Shown one piece after another: positions 26,343 through 34,503 of a stretch of DNA of 64,000 nt. Positions within the stretch are counted from its first letter, which is position 1. Each line of letters starts with the position of its first letter. Location: NCBI RefSeq assembly GCF_900129575.1, contig NZ_FQWE01000002.1, positions 124,001-188,000 on the forward strand, written 5' to 3'. Under the pieces are notes generated by a model. That model ran no database searches. It was not told where the DNA came from and saw only the letters and a program-made list of their open reading frames with translations. Source of the DNA: Flavobacterium segetis (GTDB taxonomy: Bacteria; Bacteroidota; Bacteroidia; Flavobacteriales; Flavobacteriaceae). Position numbers and translations under genes: made by a program.

Positions 26343-26774
26343 TTAACTTTCTAATTTTTTTCCATTCAAAACCACTTTATAATGTACTGTTGCAGTGGGC
26401 TCTAACGTTTTAGAAACAGAGCAGTATTTTTCAAAAGATAGTTGTGCTGCTTTTGCTGCTTTATCTTCTTTGATATCACCTTCTAAATAGAAAACAACAT
26501 AAATGTTTTTAAAGGGTTTTGCCTCGCCTACTTGAATTCTTTCTCCTTCTACCTCAGCTTTGAAAGACGTAATTTCTTGTCGCTGTTTTTTTAAAATCGA
26601 AATCATATCAATGGCACTACAGCCTGCAACCCCCATTAAAATCAACTCCATAGGACTTGGTCCCATATCATTTCCTCCAAATTCTGGACGGCTGTCTACG
26701 TTTACTAGATGTCCTCTTTCATTTTTTAATTCGAAATGAAAATTATCGTTTATTCTATTTAATGTTACTTTCAT
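26343..26774 (-). CDS. OsmC family protein
   Basis: A 143-residue OsmC/Ohr-fold protein with GPSPMELILMGVAGCSAIDMISILKKQR, which carries the first conserved cysteine, and a later conserved cysteine in FEKYCSVSKTLEP. OsmC/Ohr proteins reduce peroxides with these two cysteines; the YhfA-like branch has unclear function. It lies between metZ and the trifunctional fusion gene, so it may be co-expressed with methionine synthesis. A GC-rich palindrome is found just upstream at 26792-26814. Confidence 0.85.
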   Translation of the reverse strand: MKVTLNRINDNFHFELKNERGHLVNVDSRPEFGGNDMGPSPMELILMGVAGCSAIDMISILKKQRQEITSFKAEVEGERIQVGEAKPFKNIYVVFYLEGDIKEDKAAKAAQLSFEKYCSVSKTLEPTATVHYKVVLNGKKLES

Positions 26775-26791
26775 AATTTTCCCCTCATCAA

Positions 26792-26814
26792 CCCTCCCGC
26801 CGCGGCGGAGAGGG
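26792..26814. repeat. GC-rich palindrome
   Basis: The 12-bp palindrome CCGCCGCGGCGG (26797-26808) is flanked by CCCTC and GAGGG, making a strong hairpin in otherwise AT-rich DNA. There is no T-run, so it is not a standard terminator. A similar CGCCGCGGCG is found at 47926. Confidence 0.6.
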
Positions 26815-26893
26815 AGCTAAGACTTGAGGTGTGTCCCTTTTTTTAATTAATATATTTTTAATGTAAAATCGTTAATCTGCAATCTAAAATCAC

Positions 26894-29800
26894 TTACCCT
26901 TTATCAGACAATCTTAAAACATCACCAAAAACGCCTCTTGCAGTCACAGCTGATCCAGCGCCTGCACCTTGTATTACAATAGGTCGATCTCCATAAGACT
27001 CTGTGTAAATTTCGAAGAAAGAATCAGACCCTTTTAATCCACCTAATGCGGTATCTGAAGGTACGGAAACTAATTTTACTTCTAATATTCCTTTGTCATG
27101 CTGTAAATCTCCTGATAGTTCTCCTATGTATCGCAGAACATGATTTGGTTTTTGGTCTGCTTTTATTTTATCGTAAATAGGATCAAATTCCCTTAATTTA
27201 CTTAAGAAATCAGCGACATTGCCTTCCCGTAACTGTTCAGGAATAAGATTTTGAATAGCAACCTCTTCAAACTCGTTTTGCAAGTCTAACTCTCGCGCTA
27301 GGATCAATAATTTTCTTCCTACATCATTCCCACATAAATCTTCCCGTGGATCTGGTTCAGTATATCCGTTATCAATTGCCTCTTTCAAAATGTCGCTAAA
27401 TGGAGCATCATTTGCAGAAAAATTATTGAATAAATAACTTAAAGTACCAGAGAAAACACCTTTGATTTTAGTAATATTTTCACCTGAAAGATGCAATAAT
27501 TTTATAGTATCAATCAAAGGCAGTCCAGCTCCAACATTAGTTTCATACAAATAATTTTTCTGGTTGTCAGCTAATGATTTTCGCAAGTCTTTGTAAAATC
27601 CGTAACTCAAAGTATTGGCTACTTTATTTGATGAAATTAAATCAAAGCTACTTTCTACTAATGGAATATAATTCTCCACAAATGTGGCGCTAGCGGTATT
27701 GTCTATTGCAATTAAATTTTCTAAATGATGTTCATTAGCGTATGCAATTACATCCTCGATTGTATAAGAAGTACCACTGCTCTCGATTTCATTTCTCCAG
27801 TTTGTCGTTACTCCATTTTTATTCAAAAGGATTTTTTTAGAATTAGCAATTGCAAAAACATTCAATTTGATATGCTTTCTTTCTTCAATGGCTTCTGCTG
27901 ATTGTAAAATTTGGTTAATCAACGTTCCACCTACTAATCCATGACCGAAAATAGCAATATTAATTTTCTTTGAAACTCCAAAAATCTCTCCGTGAATAAC
28001 GTTTAGTGCTTTATAAAGTTCTGTTTTCTTAACTACTAAACTCACATTCTTTCCCGTTACTGTATTATTAAAAAGGATTGGGATTATTTTATTTTTAATT
28101 AAGGCTGTGTAGGGTTTATGAAAAGTACTTAAATCCTGACCTATGATTGAAATTACTGAAACATTATCAGTTACCGTAATTTTATTAACATCTTTCGAAT
28201 AGAAATCGTTTTCAAATTCCTTTTCTAATTCAATCATTGCTTTTGTCGCTTTATCAGCGGCAACTACTAAACCAATTCCTCTTTCTGATGATCCTTGAGA
28301 AATGATACTTACACTAATATCATTATCGCCCATCACTCTAAAAATTCGGGCATCAACTCCTGTTTTTCCCAGCAATCCTCTTCCTTCAAGATTCACTAAA
28401 GCTACGTTTTCTAAAACTGAAAGCGTTTTTATTCCCGCTCCATTAGCATTAGATGTGATAAGAGTTCCTTTATTCTCGTGATTGAAAGTGTTCAAAATAC
28501 GAAGCGGAATGTTTTTTTCCAATAAAGGAATTATGGTTTTTGCATGTAGAATTGTTGCACCAAAATTAGCCAACTCGTTCGCTTCATTAAAAGTTAAATG
28601 GTCAATCTTTTTAGCATCAAGAACTAAATCAGGATTAGCAGTGTAAATTCCGTCTACATGCGTGAAGTTTTGTAATTCTTCTGCATTGATAAAATTAGCT
28701 ATCAAGGAAGCCGTATAATTACTTCCATTTCTACCTAAAGTTGTGGTTTCGTGTTTGGCATTGGCACCAATAAAACCTGTAATTACTAAGACAGAGTCTT
28801 GATTGTCTTTAAAAATCTGGATGATATTCTTTTTAGAAAGCGCTTCTAAAGGCTGCGCATCGCCAAAATTAGAGTCGGTAACAATTAACTCTCGAGTATC
28901 TGCTAACTTTGCAGAAACACCTCTACCCTGTAACATGGACACCAATAACTTAGCGGCAAGCACCTCACCTTGTGCTAATATTTGATCTTTAATTTTAGGA
29001 CTATAATCGCCTATTAAACTTACCCCTTCAAATAACTTGTCTAGTTTATCAAATTCTGTCGAAAAATCAATAGTCTCAAAACCGTCTCTTTGATAGTTTT
29101 TAAAACTTTCTAGCAGTGGTTTATAATTTCCGTTCTTAACTGCAATGGTCAGAATATCATCTAACTCGTCCGTTGCTTTTCCTCGGGCTGATACGACTAT
29201 TGCAACCTTTTCATTTTGCTTTATTTTACTTTCAATGATAGTTAAAACTGTATTAATCCCTTGTCCATTTGCTAAAGATTTTCCACCAAATTTTAGTATT
29301 TTCATTTGTTTTTTATTTTTGAAGACGATTTCTAATAAATTGTCTAATTGCTCGTATTCCATCAAAAAGGCATCGTGCCCGTGTTGCGAGTCAATTTCGC
29401 TGTAGAATACATTATTTTTAAATTTTTTAATCTCGTTATATGTTTCTTTATTCTCCTTTGCTGTAAAAAATAAATCAGAGTTGATTCCCACTATATAAAT
29501 ATTGGCTTCTACTTTAGAAATAAGTGACGCTAAAGACTCTTGATTCCGAGTAATATCTATCGTTTTTAAAAGTTGGTTCATCATCTTGTACGCTGAGAGC
29601 TGAAACCTCTTTTCTAGTTTTTCTCCGTGATAATTCAACCAACTTTCCACTTGAAACGTTTCTAGTTGTTTATTAATATCTCTATTAAATTTTTCTTTAA
29701 AAGATTCTGGAGTTCTATAACACATCATGGCATGGATGCGCGCATCTTCGATAGGTTTTTTAGAGTTATTCAAAATTTTCTCCTGCAAATAACAGTTGGC

Positions 29801-30280
29801 AATTAACCAATCTGTCGCCTTCCAGTCCGTTGCTATAGGAATAAAATTTTGAGCTAACTTTGGCTCTAAAGCTATAATCTCCCAACCTATTCCGCCACCT
29901 ACAGATCCGCCTATAAGTGCAAATAAATCATTGATATTTAATACCCGGAGTCCTTCAAGAAAAATTCTAGCGATATCTCTTGCAATAAAATCTCTATAAT
30001 TCTCAATAGTAGCTGCATTAAAACCGTTTCCCGGCACATCAAAAGCGACAATTGTATATTTACGAGTATCAATGGTTTTATCAATTCCCACAATATCATT
30101 CCACCATCCAGACTCACCTATTACTTGCGAGTTTCCAGTTAGTGCATGATTGATTAAAATTATAGGAGCCGTATGTAATGGTGCACCAAAAACCTGATAA
30201 CTTAAGTTTAGCGTAGCATAAATAGCACCATTATGTGTGGTGAAATTTTCAAGGGTAATGTGTGTTGGTTTATTTTCCAA
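26894..30280 (-). CDS. Trifunctional fusion: homoserine O-acyltransferase (MetX-like)-aspartokinase-homoserine dehydrogenase
   Basis: An 1128-residue protein. Residues 1 to about 320 form a MetX-like alpha/beta hydrolase: INHALTGNSQVIGESGWW, nucleophile Ser126 in IGGSVGGG, Asp269 in GINSDLF and His302 in GHDAFLMEYEQL. Residue 326 begins a full aspartokinase (MKILKFGGKSLANG, later GRNGSNYTASL) with ACT-like regulatory repeats. The last part is homoserine dehydrogenase (IAIFGHGLVGGTL, SNKVANTL, TNVGAGLPLIDTI, NGYTEPDPREDLCGNDVGRKLLIL). It thus makes homoserine and activates it for MetZ/MetY. The start is TTG at 30280: no in-frame ATG exists between it and an upstream stop. Confidence 0.92.
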   Translation of the reverse strand: MENKPTHITLENFTTHNGAIYATLNLSYQVFGAPLHTAPIILINHALTGNSQVIGESGWWNDIVGIDKTIDTRKYTIVAFDVPGNGFNAATIENYRDFIARDIARIFLEGLRVLNINDLFALIGGSVGGGIGWEIIALEPKLAQNFIPIATDWKATDWLIANCYLQEKILNNSKKPIEDARIHAMMCYRTPESFKEKFNRDINKQLETFQVESWLNYHGEKLEKRFQLSAYKMMNQLLKTIDITRNQESLASLISKVEANIYIVGINSDLFFTAKENKETYNEIKKFKNNVFYSEIDSQHGHDAFLMEYEQLDNLLEIVFKNKKQMKILKFGGKSLANGQGINTVLTIIESKIKQNEKVAIVVSARGKATDELDDILTIAVKNGNYKPLLESFKNYQRDGFETIDFSTEFDKLDKLFEGVSLIGDYSPKIKDQILAQGEVLAAKLLVSMLQGRGVSAKLADTRELIVTDSNFGDAQPLEALSKKNIIQIFKDNQDSVLVITGFIGANAKHETTTLGRNGSNYTASLIANFINAEELQNFTHVDGIYTANPDLVLDAKKIDHLTFNEANELANFGATILHAKTIIPLLEKNIPLRILNTFNHENKGTLITSNANGAGIKTLSVLENVALVNLEGRGLLGKTGVDARIFRVMGDNDISVSIISQGSSERGIGLVVAADKATKAMIELEKEFENDFYSKDVNKITVTDNVSVISIIGQDLSTFHKPYTALIKNKIIPILFNNTVTGKNVSLVVKKTELYKALNVIHGEIFGVSKKINIAIFGHGLVGGTLINQILQSAEAIEERKHIKLNVFAIANSKKILLNKNGVTTNWRNEIESSGTSYTIEDVIAYANEHHLENLIAIDNTASATFVENYIPLVESSFDLISSNKVANTLSYGFYKDLRKSLADNQKNYLYETNVGAGLPLIDTIKLLHLSGENITKIKGVFSGTLSYLFNNFSANDAPFSDILKEAIDNGYTEPDPREDLCGNDVGRKLLILARELDLQNEFEEVAIQNLIPEQLREGNVADFLSKLREFDPIYDKIKADQKPNHVLRYIGELSGDLQHDKGILEVKLVSVPSDTALGGLKGSDSFFEIYTESYGDRPIVIQGAGAGSAVTARGVFGDVLRLSDKG

Positions 30281-30360
30281 TTTGCAAATCTTTTATAATT
30301 TTTGATTTGTGTGTGGAAATATTAGAAAGAAAGCTAGGAGTTACTAGACCAATTCTTAGT

Positions 30361-30464
30361 GTTATCTTTCCACGGTGAGCGTGGTAGAATGCAGCACCTT
30401 CTTCGATAAATCGAAGGGTTGCTAAGGCTTCATCGGGTCTAATCCCTCTGCCTTTCTTTATAAC
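30361..30464 (-). ncRNA. SAM-I riboswitch (S-box) upstream of the MetX-AK-HSD fusion
   Basis: On the minus strand P1 is GTTAT/ATAAC. The core AAAGGCAGAGGG, GACCCGATGAAGCC, TTAGCAACCC and GGTGCTGCATTCTACC follows, with a P3 hairpin CTTCGAT/ATCGAAG and a P4 hairpin CCACGCTCACCGTGG. All S-box landmarks are in order. It ends 80 bases before the TTG start. No terminator is evident downstream, so control may be at translation. It would repress homoserine production and acylation when SAM is high. Confidence 0.93.
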
Positions 30465-30493
30465 ATTTCAATACGTTTATGAACTTATTACTG

Positions 30494-30525
30494 CAAATTA
30501 AGCACTATTTTATTAAACAACCAAA
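30494..30525 (-). promoter_or_regulatory. Possible internal promoter for the SAM-I-controlled transcript
   Basis: Minus-strand TTTG (30525-30522), 21 bases, then TAATTTGC (a one-base-short -7 box, 30500-30494). It would start transcription just before riboswitch helix P1, separate from the upstream attenuator transcript. Confidence 0.45.
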
Positions 30526-30697
30526 CTTTTTATACGCAATCGAAATAGTTGTTTGAGGTTTTAATCAGAATAAAATAAAAAGGAAAAATTGCTATTTTAA
30601 CGAGTGATCTAAAGAAAATTTTCTCCGTCAATACATTAAAATAACAATTTTAAAATTTCTTTTAGAAATTCCAGATCCGAAAATAATTTCCGATTGC

Positions 30698-30904
30698 TTA
30701 AATAAACAACGCGTCATTTTCTTCAGAATACATTAGAAAAAGTAAGGAGGTAGGCACTGTTTTTTGTGCTAACGCATTTTTAGAAATTTCGAATCTAGGA
30801 TGAATCAATTTATTTGACTCGGCACGGATTCCTACTATTTTACTTTTAGCAGTAAAAGTCTTTAAAAGCCTAAACGGCCTTAAGAAAAAATTAGCAACAC
30901 TCAT
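30698..30904 (-). CDS. Small hypothetical protein between attenuator and riboswitch
   Basis: A 68-codon open frame, basic in its first half (FFLRPFRLLKTFTAKSKIVG) and ending YSEENDALFI. No family recognised, no signal peptide or clear membrane helix. It follows the threonine-type attenuator by about 55 bases and precedes the SAM-I riboswitch by some 230 bases, so it would be the first gene reached when the attenuator reads through. No ribosome-binding site is evident. It may be a real regulated small protein or a chance frame in the leader. Confidence 0.35.
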   Translation of the reverse strand: MSVANFFLRPFRLLKTFTAKSKIVGIRAESNKLIHPRFEISKNALAQKTVPTSLLFLMYSEENDALFI

Positions 30905-30958
30905 AACATTTGAATTTAGATTAATTATTTATTTTCTATTATTTTTATTTTTAAAGGC

Positions 30959-30993
30959 AAAAACCCTTTTAGATTTTTATCCAAAAGGGTTTT
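30959..30993 (-). terminator. Attenuator terminator of the threonine-type leader
   Basis: On the minus strand AAAACCCTTTTGGA (30993-30980) pairs with TCTAAAAGGGTTTT (30973-30960), a 14-bp stem with one G-U and a six-base loop, ending in T5. Part of it (30989-30978) can pair instead with the segment right after the leader stop codon. Confidence 0.8.
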
Positions 30994-31012
30994 ACGTAAT
31001 ATTGTAAACTCA

Positions 31013-31024
31013 CTCTCTTGGATA
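31013..31024 (-). promoter_or_regulatory. Antiterminator segment of the threonine-type leader
   Basis: Minus-strand TATCCAAGAGAG directly follows the leader peptide's TGA and can pair with CCCTTTTGGATA of the terminator stem over 11 of 12 positions (one G-U). A ribosome at the stop codon would cover it, allowing termination; a ribosome stalled earlier would free it. Confidence 0.7.
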
Positions 31025-31102
31025 TCAACGGTCATAAATATACATTGTAGTATTTAAGAGCGCAGCTGTTGCAACTGAGGTATAATTTGTTTTGTGTACC
31101 AT
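31025..31102 (-). CDS. Leader peptide of a threonine-type transcription attenuator
   Basis: A 25-codon frame from ATG (31102-31100) to TGA (31027-31025), beginning MVHKTNYTSVAT and ending LLNTTMYIYDR. It has five threonines, with Thr18, Thr19, Met20 and Ile22 close to the end. These amino acids are products of the aspartokinase/homoserine dehydrogenase pathway encoded downstream. The antiterminator and terminator follow immediately. This matches the classical thr-operon attenuator design; the role of each codon is inference. Confidence 0.7.
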   Translation of the reverse strand: MVHKTNYTSVATAALLNTTMYIYDR

Positions 31103-31384
31103 AATTTTATTATTTATACATACTGTTTTGTTTAGAAACCCTTCTTAACCATTTATTAATCAAAAAAAAGATTCTATTTGTCTATGGAAGCGTTGGTCTG
31201 ATAATTCATTTTAAATTATATAGAAGACAACCCTTAGGAAGTTTTCTAAGCGACTATAATAAAATTATAAAGCATTGAAATCATTTTCCTTTTGTATTTA
31301 CTCAAAAATGCAAAATATATTCCAATAAACCAAATAAATTCAGGAATATTTCTTATTAATATTGACTTTTTAGAGTATACTAAA

Positions 31385-32677
31385 TTATACTAATTGAGAC
31401 ATATTTATATTTGCAAAAACAGTTTCTAAATCTTCAATAAGATCCTGAACATCTTCTAACCCTACAGACAGTCTTATCAAATCTTGAGAGACGCCAGTTG
31501 CTATTTGTTCAGCGGCTGATAACTGCTGGTGCGTAGTACTTGCAGGATGAATTATCAATGACTTAGTATCACCAATATTTGCCAGTAATGAAAATAATTT
31601 AGTTTCATCTGCTACTTTTTTAGCAGCTTCAAATCCTCCTTTAAGTCCAAAAGTAACAATACCACTTTGCCCTTTCGGTAAATATTCTTGTGCCAAATCA
31701 TAGTATTTATTGGCTTTTAATCCAGGATAATTTACCCATGCTACCCCATCATGATTTTCTAACCAATGCGCCAGCTTTAAAGCATTTTCACTATGACGTT
31801 GAATTCTTATTGGTAGGGTTTCTAAACCTTGAATAATTTGGAAAGCATTAAACGGACTTAAAGCAGCACCAAAATCGCGCAAACCTTCAATTCTCACTTT
31901 AGCGATAAATGCAGCACGACCTAAAACCTCGTGATATACTAATCCATGATAACCAGCTGAAGGCTCTGTAAATTCTGGAAAATTTCCATTAGACCAATCG
32001 AAATTTCCTGCATCGATCACTACACCTCCAAGCGAAGTGCCATTTCCAGTTATATACTTTGTCAAGGAGTGAATAACAATGTCAGCTCCATATTGAATAG
32101 GGTTTAATAAGTACGGCGATGCAACTGTATTATCAACCATAAAAGGCACTTTAGCGGCTTTGGCCTCAGCCGAAATACTTTTTAGATCTAGAACATCTAG
32201 TTTTGGATTACCAAGTGACTCTACAAAAAATGCTCTTGTATTATCCTGAACTGCATTTTTAAAATTGCTCGCATCAGATGGATCAACAAATGTGGTGGTA
32301 ATCCCGAGTCTAGGTAAAGTAACTTTTAATAAATTGTAAGTCCCACCGTACAAACTACTTGACGCCACGATATGATCACCAGCTTTTAATAAAACTAATA
32401 GTGCTGTGGAAATTGCTGCCGTTCCAGATGCCGTGACTACAGCTCCTATTCCGCCTTCAAGCGTTGCTAAACGTTTTTCTAAAATATCATTAGTAGGATT
32501 GTTTAATCTAGTGTAGATAAATCCAGGCTCAGAAAGTGCAAAAACATTTGCAGCATGATCAGAGTTGTTAAATACATAAGAACTTGTTTGGTAAATAGGA
32601 ACGGCTCTTGTTCCAGCATTTTTAGTTACATCATGTCCAGCGTGTAAAGCGTTTGTTTCAAATTTTTGTGTACTCAT
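31385..32677 (-). CDS. metY: O-acetylhomoserine sulfhydrylase
   Basis: A 430-residue PLP enzyme of the MetY type, longer than MetZ/MetB as usual. The PLP lysine is in VIHSLTKYITGNGTSLGGV; YTRLNNPTNDILEKR and the MetY-specific inserts PEFTEPSAGYHGLVY and FIAKVRIEGLRDFGAALSPFNAF are present. It joins sulfide to O-acetylhomoserine, giving homocysteine and acetate. The leader carries a short peptide and a terminator (32776-32877). It is divergent from metK, with the shared 20-bp motif between them. Confidence 0.93.
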   Translation of the reverse strand: MSTQKFETNALHAGHDVTKNAGTRAVPIYQTSSYVFNNSDHAANVFALSEPGFIYTRLNNPTNDILEKRLATLEGGIGAVVTASGTAAISTALLVLLKAGDHIVASSSLYGGTYNLLKVTLPRLGITTTFVDPSDASNFKNAVQDNTRAFFVESLGNPKLDVLDLKSISAEAKAAKVPFMVDNTVASPYLLNPIQYGADIVIHSLTKYITGNGTSLGGVVIDAGNFDWSNGNFPEFTEPSAGYHGLVYHEVLGRAAFIAKVRIEGLRDFGAALSPFNAFQIIQGLETLPIRIQRHSENALKLAHWLENHDGVAWVNYPGLKANKYYDLAQEYLPKGQSGIVTFGLKGGFEAAKKVADETKLFSLLANIGDTKSLIIHPASTTHQQLSAAEQIATGVSQDLIRLSVGLEDVQDLIEDLETVFANINMSQLV

Positions 32678-32775
32678 AGTTTTTAGATTTAATTCAGTTA
32701 ATACTATTATAATTATTTAATTCTTAAATTCATTTTTTAAAATGTTCTACAGATTTATTACTGCTTTTTTATCAT

Positions 32776-32801
32776 AAAAAAACCCCTGCTGTTAGCAGAG
32801 G
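32776..32801 (-). terminator. Attenuator terminator in the metY leader
   Basis: On the minus strand CCTCTGCT, loop AAC, AGCAGGGG, then seven T. It is a compact intrinsic terminator about 100 bases before the metY start codon. AACAGC in its loop and 3' arm can pair with GCTGTT at the end of the leader peptide frame. Confidence 0.8.
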
Positions 32802-32829
32802 TCTTTATGATATGTTTTAATGTTTAAAA

Positions 32830-32877
32830 CTATACAACAGCGAGCTCCGCGGAATACTCCGGCATCTTAAAACACAT
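32830..32877 (-). CDS. metY leader peptide MCFKMPEYSAELAVV
   Basis: A 15-codon frame with ATG at 32877-32875 and TAG at 32832-32830. Sulfur residues Cys2 and Met5 come first. The last codons (Ala-Val-Val, plus-strand 32836-32841) contain GCTGTT, complementary to AACAGC of the downstream terminator. A ribosome completing the peptide would mask this segment and let the terminator form; stalling at the Cys or Met codons would favour read-through. Real translation is not proven. Confidence 0.65.
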   Translation of the reverse strand: MCFKMPEYSAELAVV

Positions 32878-32973
32878 ATTGACAGCACTTAAATTCATTT
32901 TTTCTTTTTTGATGAAGCAAATGTGCAAACTATTTTTTAATTCTCCAAATAAAAATTAATTTAATTTACAAAA

Positions 32974-32993
32974 CCTATAGATTTAGTAGACTA
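32974..32993 (+). promoter_or_regulatory. Shared 20-bp operator motif, copy 3 (metK/metY intergenic region)
   Basis: CCTATAGATTTAGTAGACTA, 16 of 20 identical to each of the two copies at the cys operon/permease region. It lies upstream of the metY leader on one side and about 65 bases upstream of the metK -7 box on the other. Confidence 0.5.
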
Positions 32994-33057
32994 TGTTAAA
33001 TTATCTTAATTTAAATTAAAAATCGGAAAGATTAATTTACAATTCAAAATGGTTTCA

Positions 33058-33065
33058 TACATTTG
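33058..33065 (+). promoter_or_regulatory. Promoter -7 element (TACATTTG) for metK
   Basis: A perfect TAnnTTTG match, with TTTA at 18 bases upstream as a weak -33 box. Transcription would start near 33072, just before riboswitch helix P1. Confidence 0.6.
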
Positions 33066-33076
33066 CACTCGAATAC

Positions 33077-33171
33077 AAGAGGAAAAATTTGAACTGATTG
33101 CAACCTCTTCATAATGAAATCAATTCATTGTGAATGCTGAATATTTTTCAGTAGAAAAAATGCTAAAGCAG
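33077..33171 (+). ncRNA. SAM-II-like riboswitch upstream of metK
   Basis: Helix P1 is AAGAGG (33077-33082) with CCTCTT (33104-33109). The loop ATTTGAACTGATTGCAA nearly matches the SAM-II loop of the metX riboswitch, with ATTGCAA placed directly before the 3' P1 strand. The conserved GCTAAAG occurs at 33162-33168, followed by CAG that can pair with CTG of the loop to form the pseudoknot. Between P1 and GCTAAAG are two extra hairpins (AATGAA/TTCATT, CTGAA/TTCAG). CTTTAG at 33180-33185 could alternatively sequester GCTAAAG, a possible switch. Confidence 0.7.
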
Positions 33172-33237
33172 AAACTCTCCTTTAGTCCTTTTCAGCAATT
33201 ATTTTTTCTCGTTTAATTTATAAAAATAATATTTATT

Positions 33238-34488
33238 ATGGCTTATTTATTTACGTCAGAATCTGTGAGTGAGGGACATCCAGACAAAATTGCAGATCAA
33301 ATTTCAGACGCACTAATTGATAATTTTTTAGCATTTGATGCGAATTCAAAAGTAGCCTGCGAAACTCTAGTTACAACTGGTCAAGTTATTTTAGCCGGTG
33401 AAGTAAAATCAAATACATATTTAGATGTGCAACATATTGCTCGTGAAGTAATCAGAAAAATAGGTTACACGAAGAGCGAATATATGTTTGAAGCAAATTC
33501 TTGTGGAATTCTCTCTGCAATTCACGAACAGTCTGCCGATATTAATCAAGGTGTTGATCGAGCAAATCCTGAAGAGCAAGGTGCAGGTGATCAAGGAATG
33601 ATGTTTGGCTATGCCACTAATGAAACAGATAATTACATGCCACTTGCGCTTGATTTATCTCATAAATTATTACAAGAATTAGCAATTTTACGTCGTGAAA
33701 ATAACGAAATCACTTATTTACGTCCCGATGCGAAATCTCAAGTTACTTTAGAATATAGTGATGATAATAAACCAACACGTATTGAAGCAATTGTAATTTC
33801 AACTCAACACGATGATTTTGATGAAGAAGCTACAATGCTTGCAAAAATCAAAAAAGATCTTGTTGCTATTTTAATTCCAAGAATTATTGCAAAAAATCCA
33901 GCTCACGCTCATTTGTTTAATGATAAAATTCAATATCATATTAATCCAACTGGGAAATTCGTAATTGGAGGACCACACGGAGATACTGGATTGACTGGAA
34001 GAAAAATAATTGTAGATACCTATGGCGGAAAAGGAGCTCATGGTGGTGGTGCATTTTCTGGAAAAGATCCAAGTAAGGTAGACAGAAGTGCGGCTTACGC
34101 AACACGTCATATCGCTAAAAATCTAGTTGCAGCCGGTGTTGCTGATGAAATTTTAGTTCAAGTATCATATGCAATTGGTGTAGCTAAGCCAATGGGAATC
34201 TTTATTGATACTTATGGAACATCAAAAGTAAATATGACCAATGGAGAAATTGCTAAGAAAGTAGAAACAATTTTTGATATGCGTCCTTACTTTATAGAGC
34301 AACGCTTAAAATTAAGAAATCCAATTTATAGTGAAACTGCAGCTTACGGACATATGGGTCGTACTCCAGAAACAGTAACAAAAACATTTACTGCTCCAGG
34401 CGGATTGACTAAAACCGTTACAGTAGATTTATTTACATGGGAGAAAGTAGATTTTGTAAATCAAGTAAAAACTGCTTTTGGATTATAA
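33238..34488 (+). CDS. metK: S-adenosylmethionine synthetase
   Basis: A 416-residue enzyme making SAM from methionine and ATP. Motifs: [37 protein letters not shown], the phosphate loop [21 protein letters not shown] and [20 protein letters not shown]. It has about 30 residues more than the E. coli enzyme, mainly in the middle (after residue 190, [17 protein letters not shown]), as in other Bacteroidetes. A SAM-II-like riboswitch in its leader would give feedback control by its own product. Confidence 0.97.
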   Translation: MAYLFTSESVSEGHPDKIADQISDALIDNFLAFDANSKVACETLVTTGQVILAGEVKSNTYLDVQHIAREVIRKIGYTKSEYMFEANSCGILSAIHEQSADINQGVDRANPEEQGAGDQGMMFGYATNETDNYMPLALDLSHKLLQELAILRRENNEITYLRPDAKSQVTLEYSDDNKPTRIEAIVISTQHDDFDEEATMLAKIKKDLVAILIPRIIAKNPAHAHLFNDKIQYHINPTGKFVIGGPHGDTGLTGRKIIVDTYGGKGAHGGGAFSGKDPSKVDRSAAYATRHIAKNLVAAGVADEILVQVSYAIGVAKPMGIFIDTYGTSKVNMTNGEIAKKVETIFDMRPYFIEQRLKLRNPIYSETAAYGHMGRTPETVTKTFTAPGGLTKTVTVDLFTWEKVDFVNQVKTAFGL

Positions 34489-34503
34489 TTCAGGAAATAC
34501 TGC

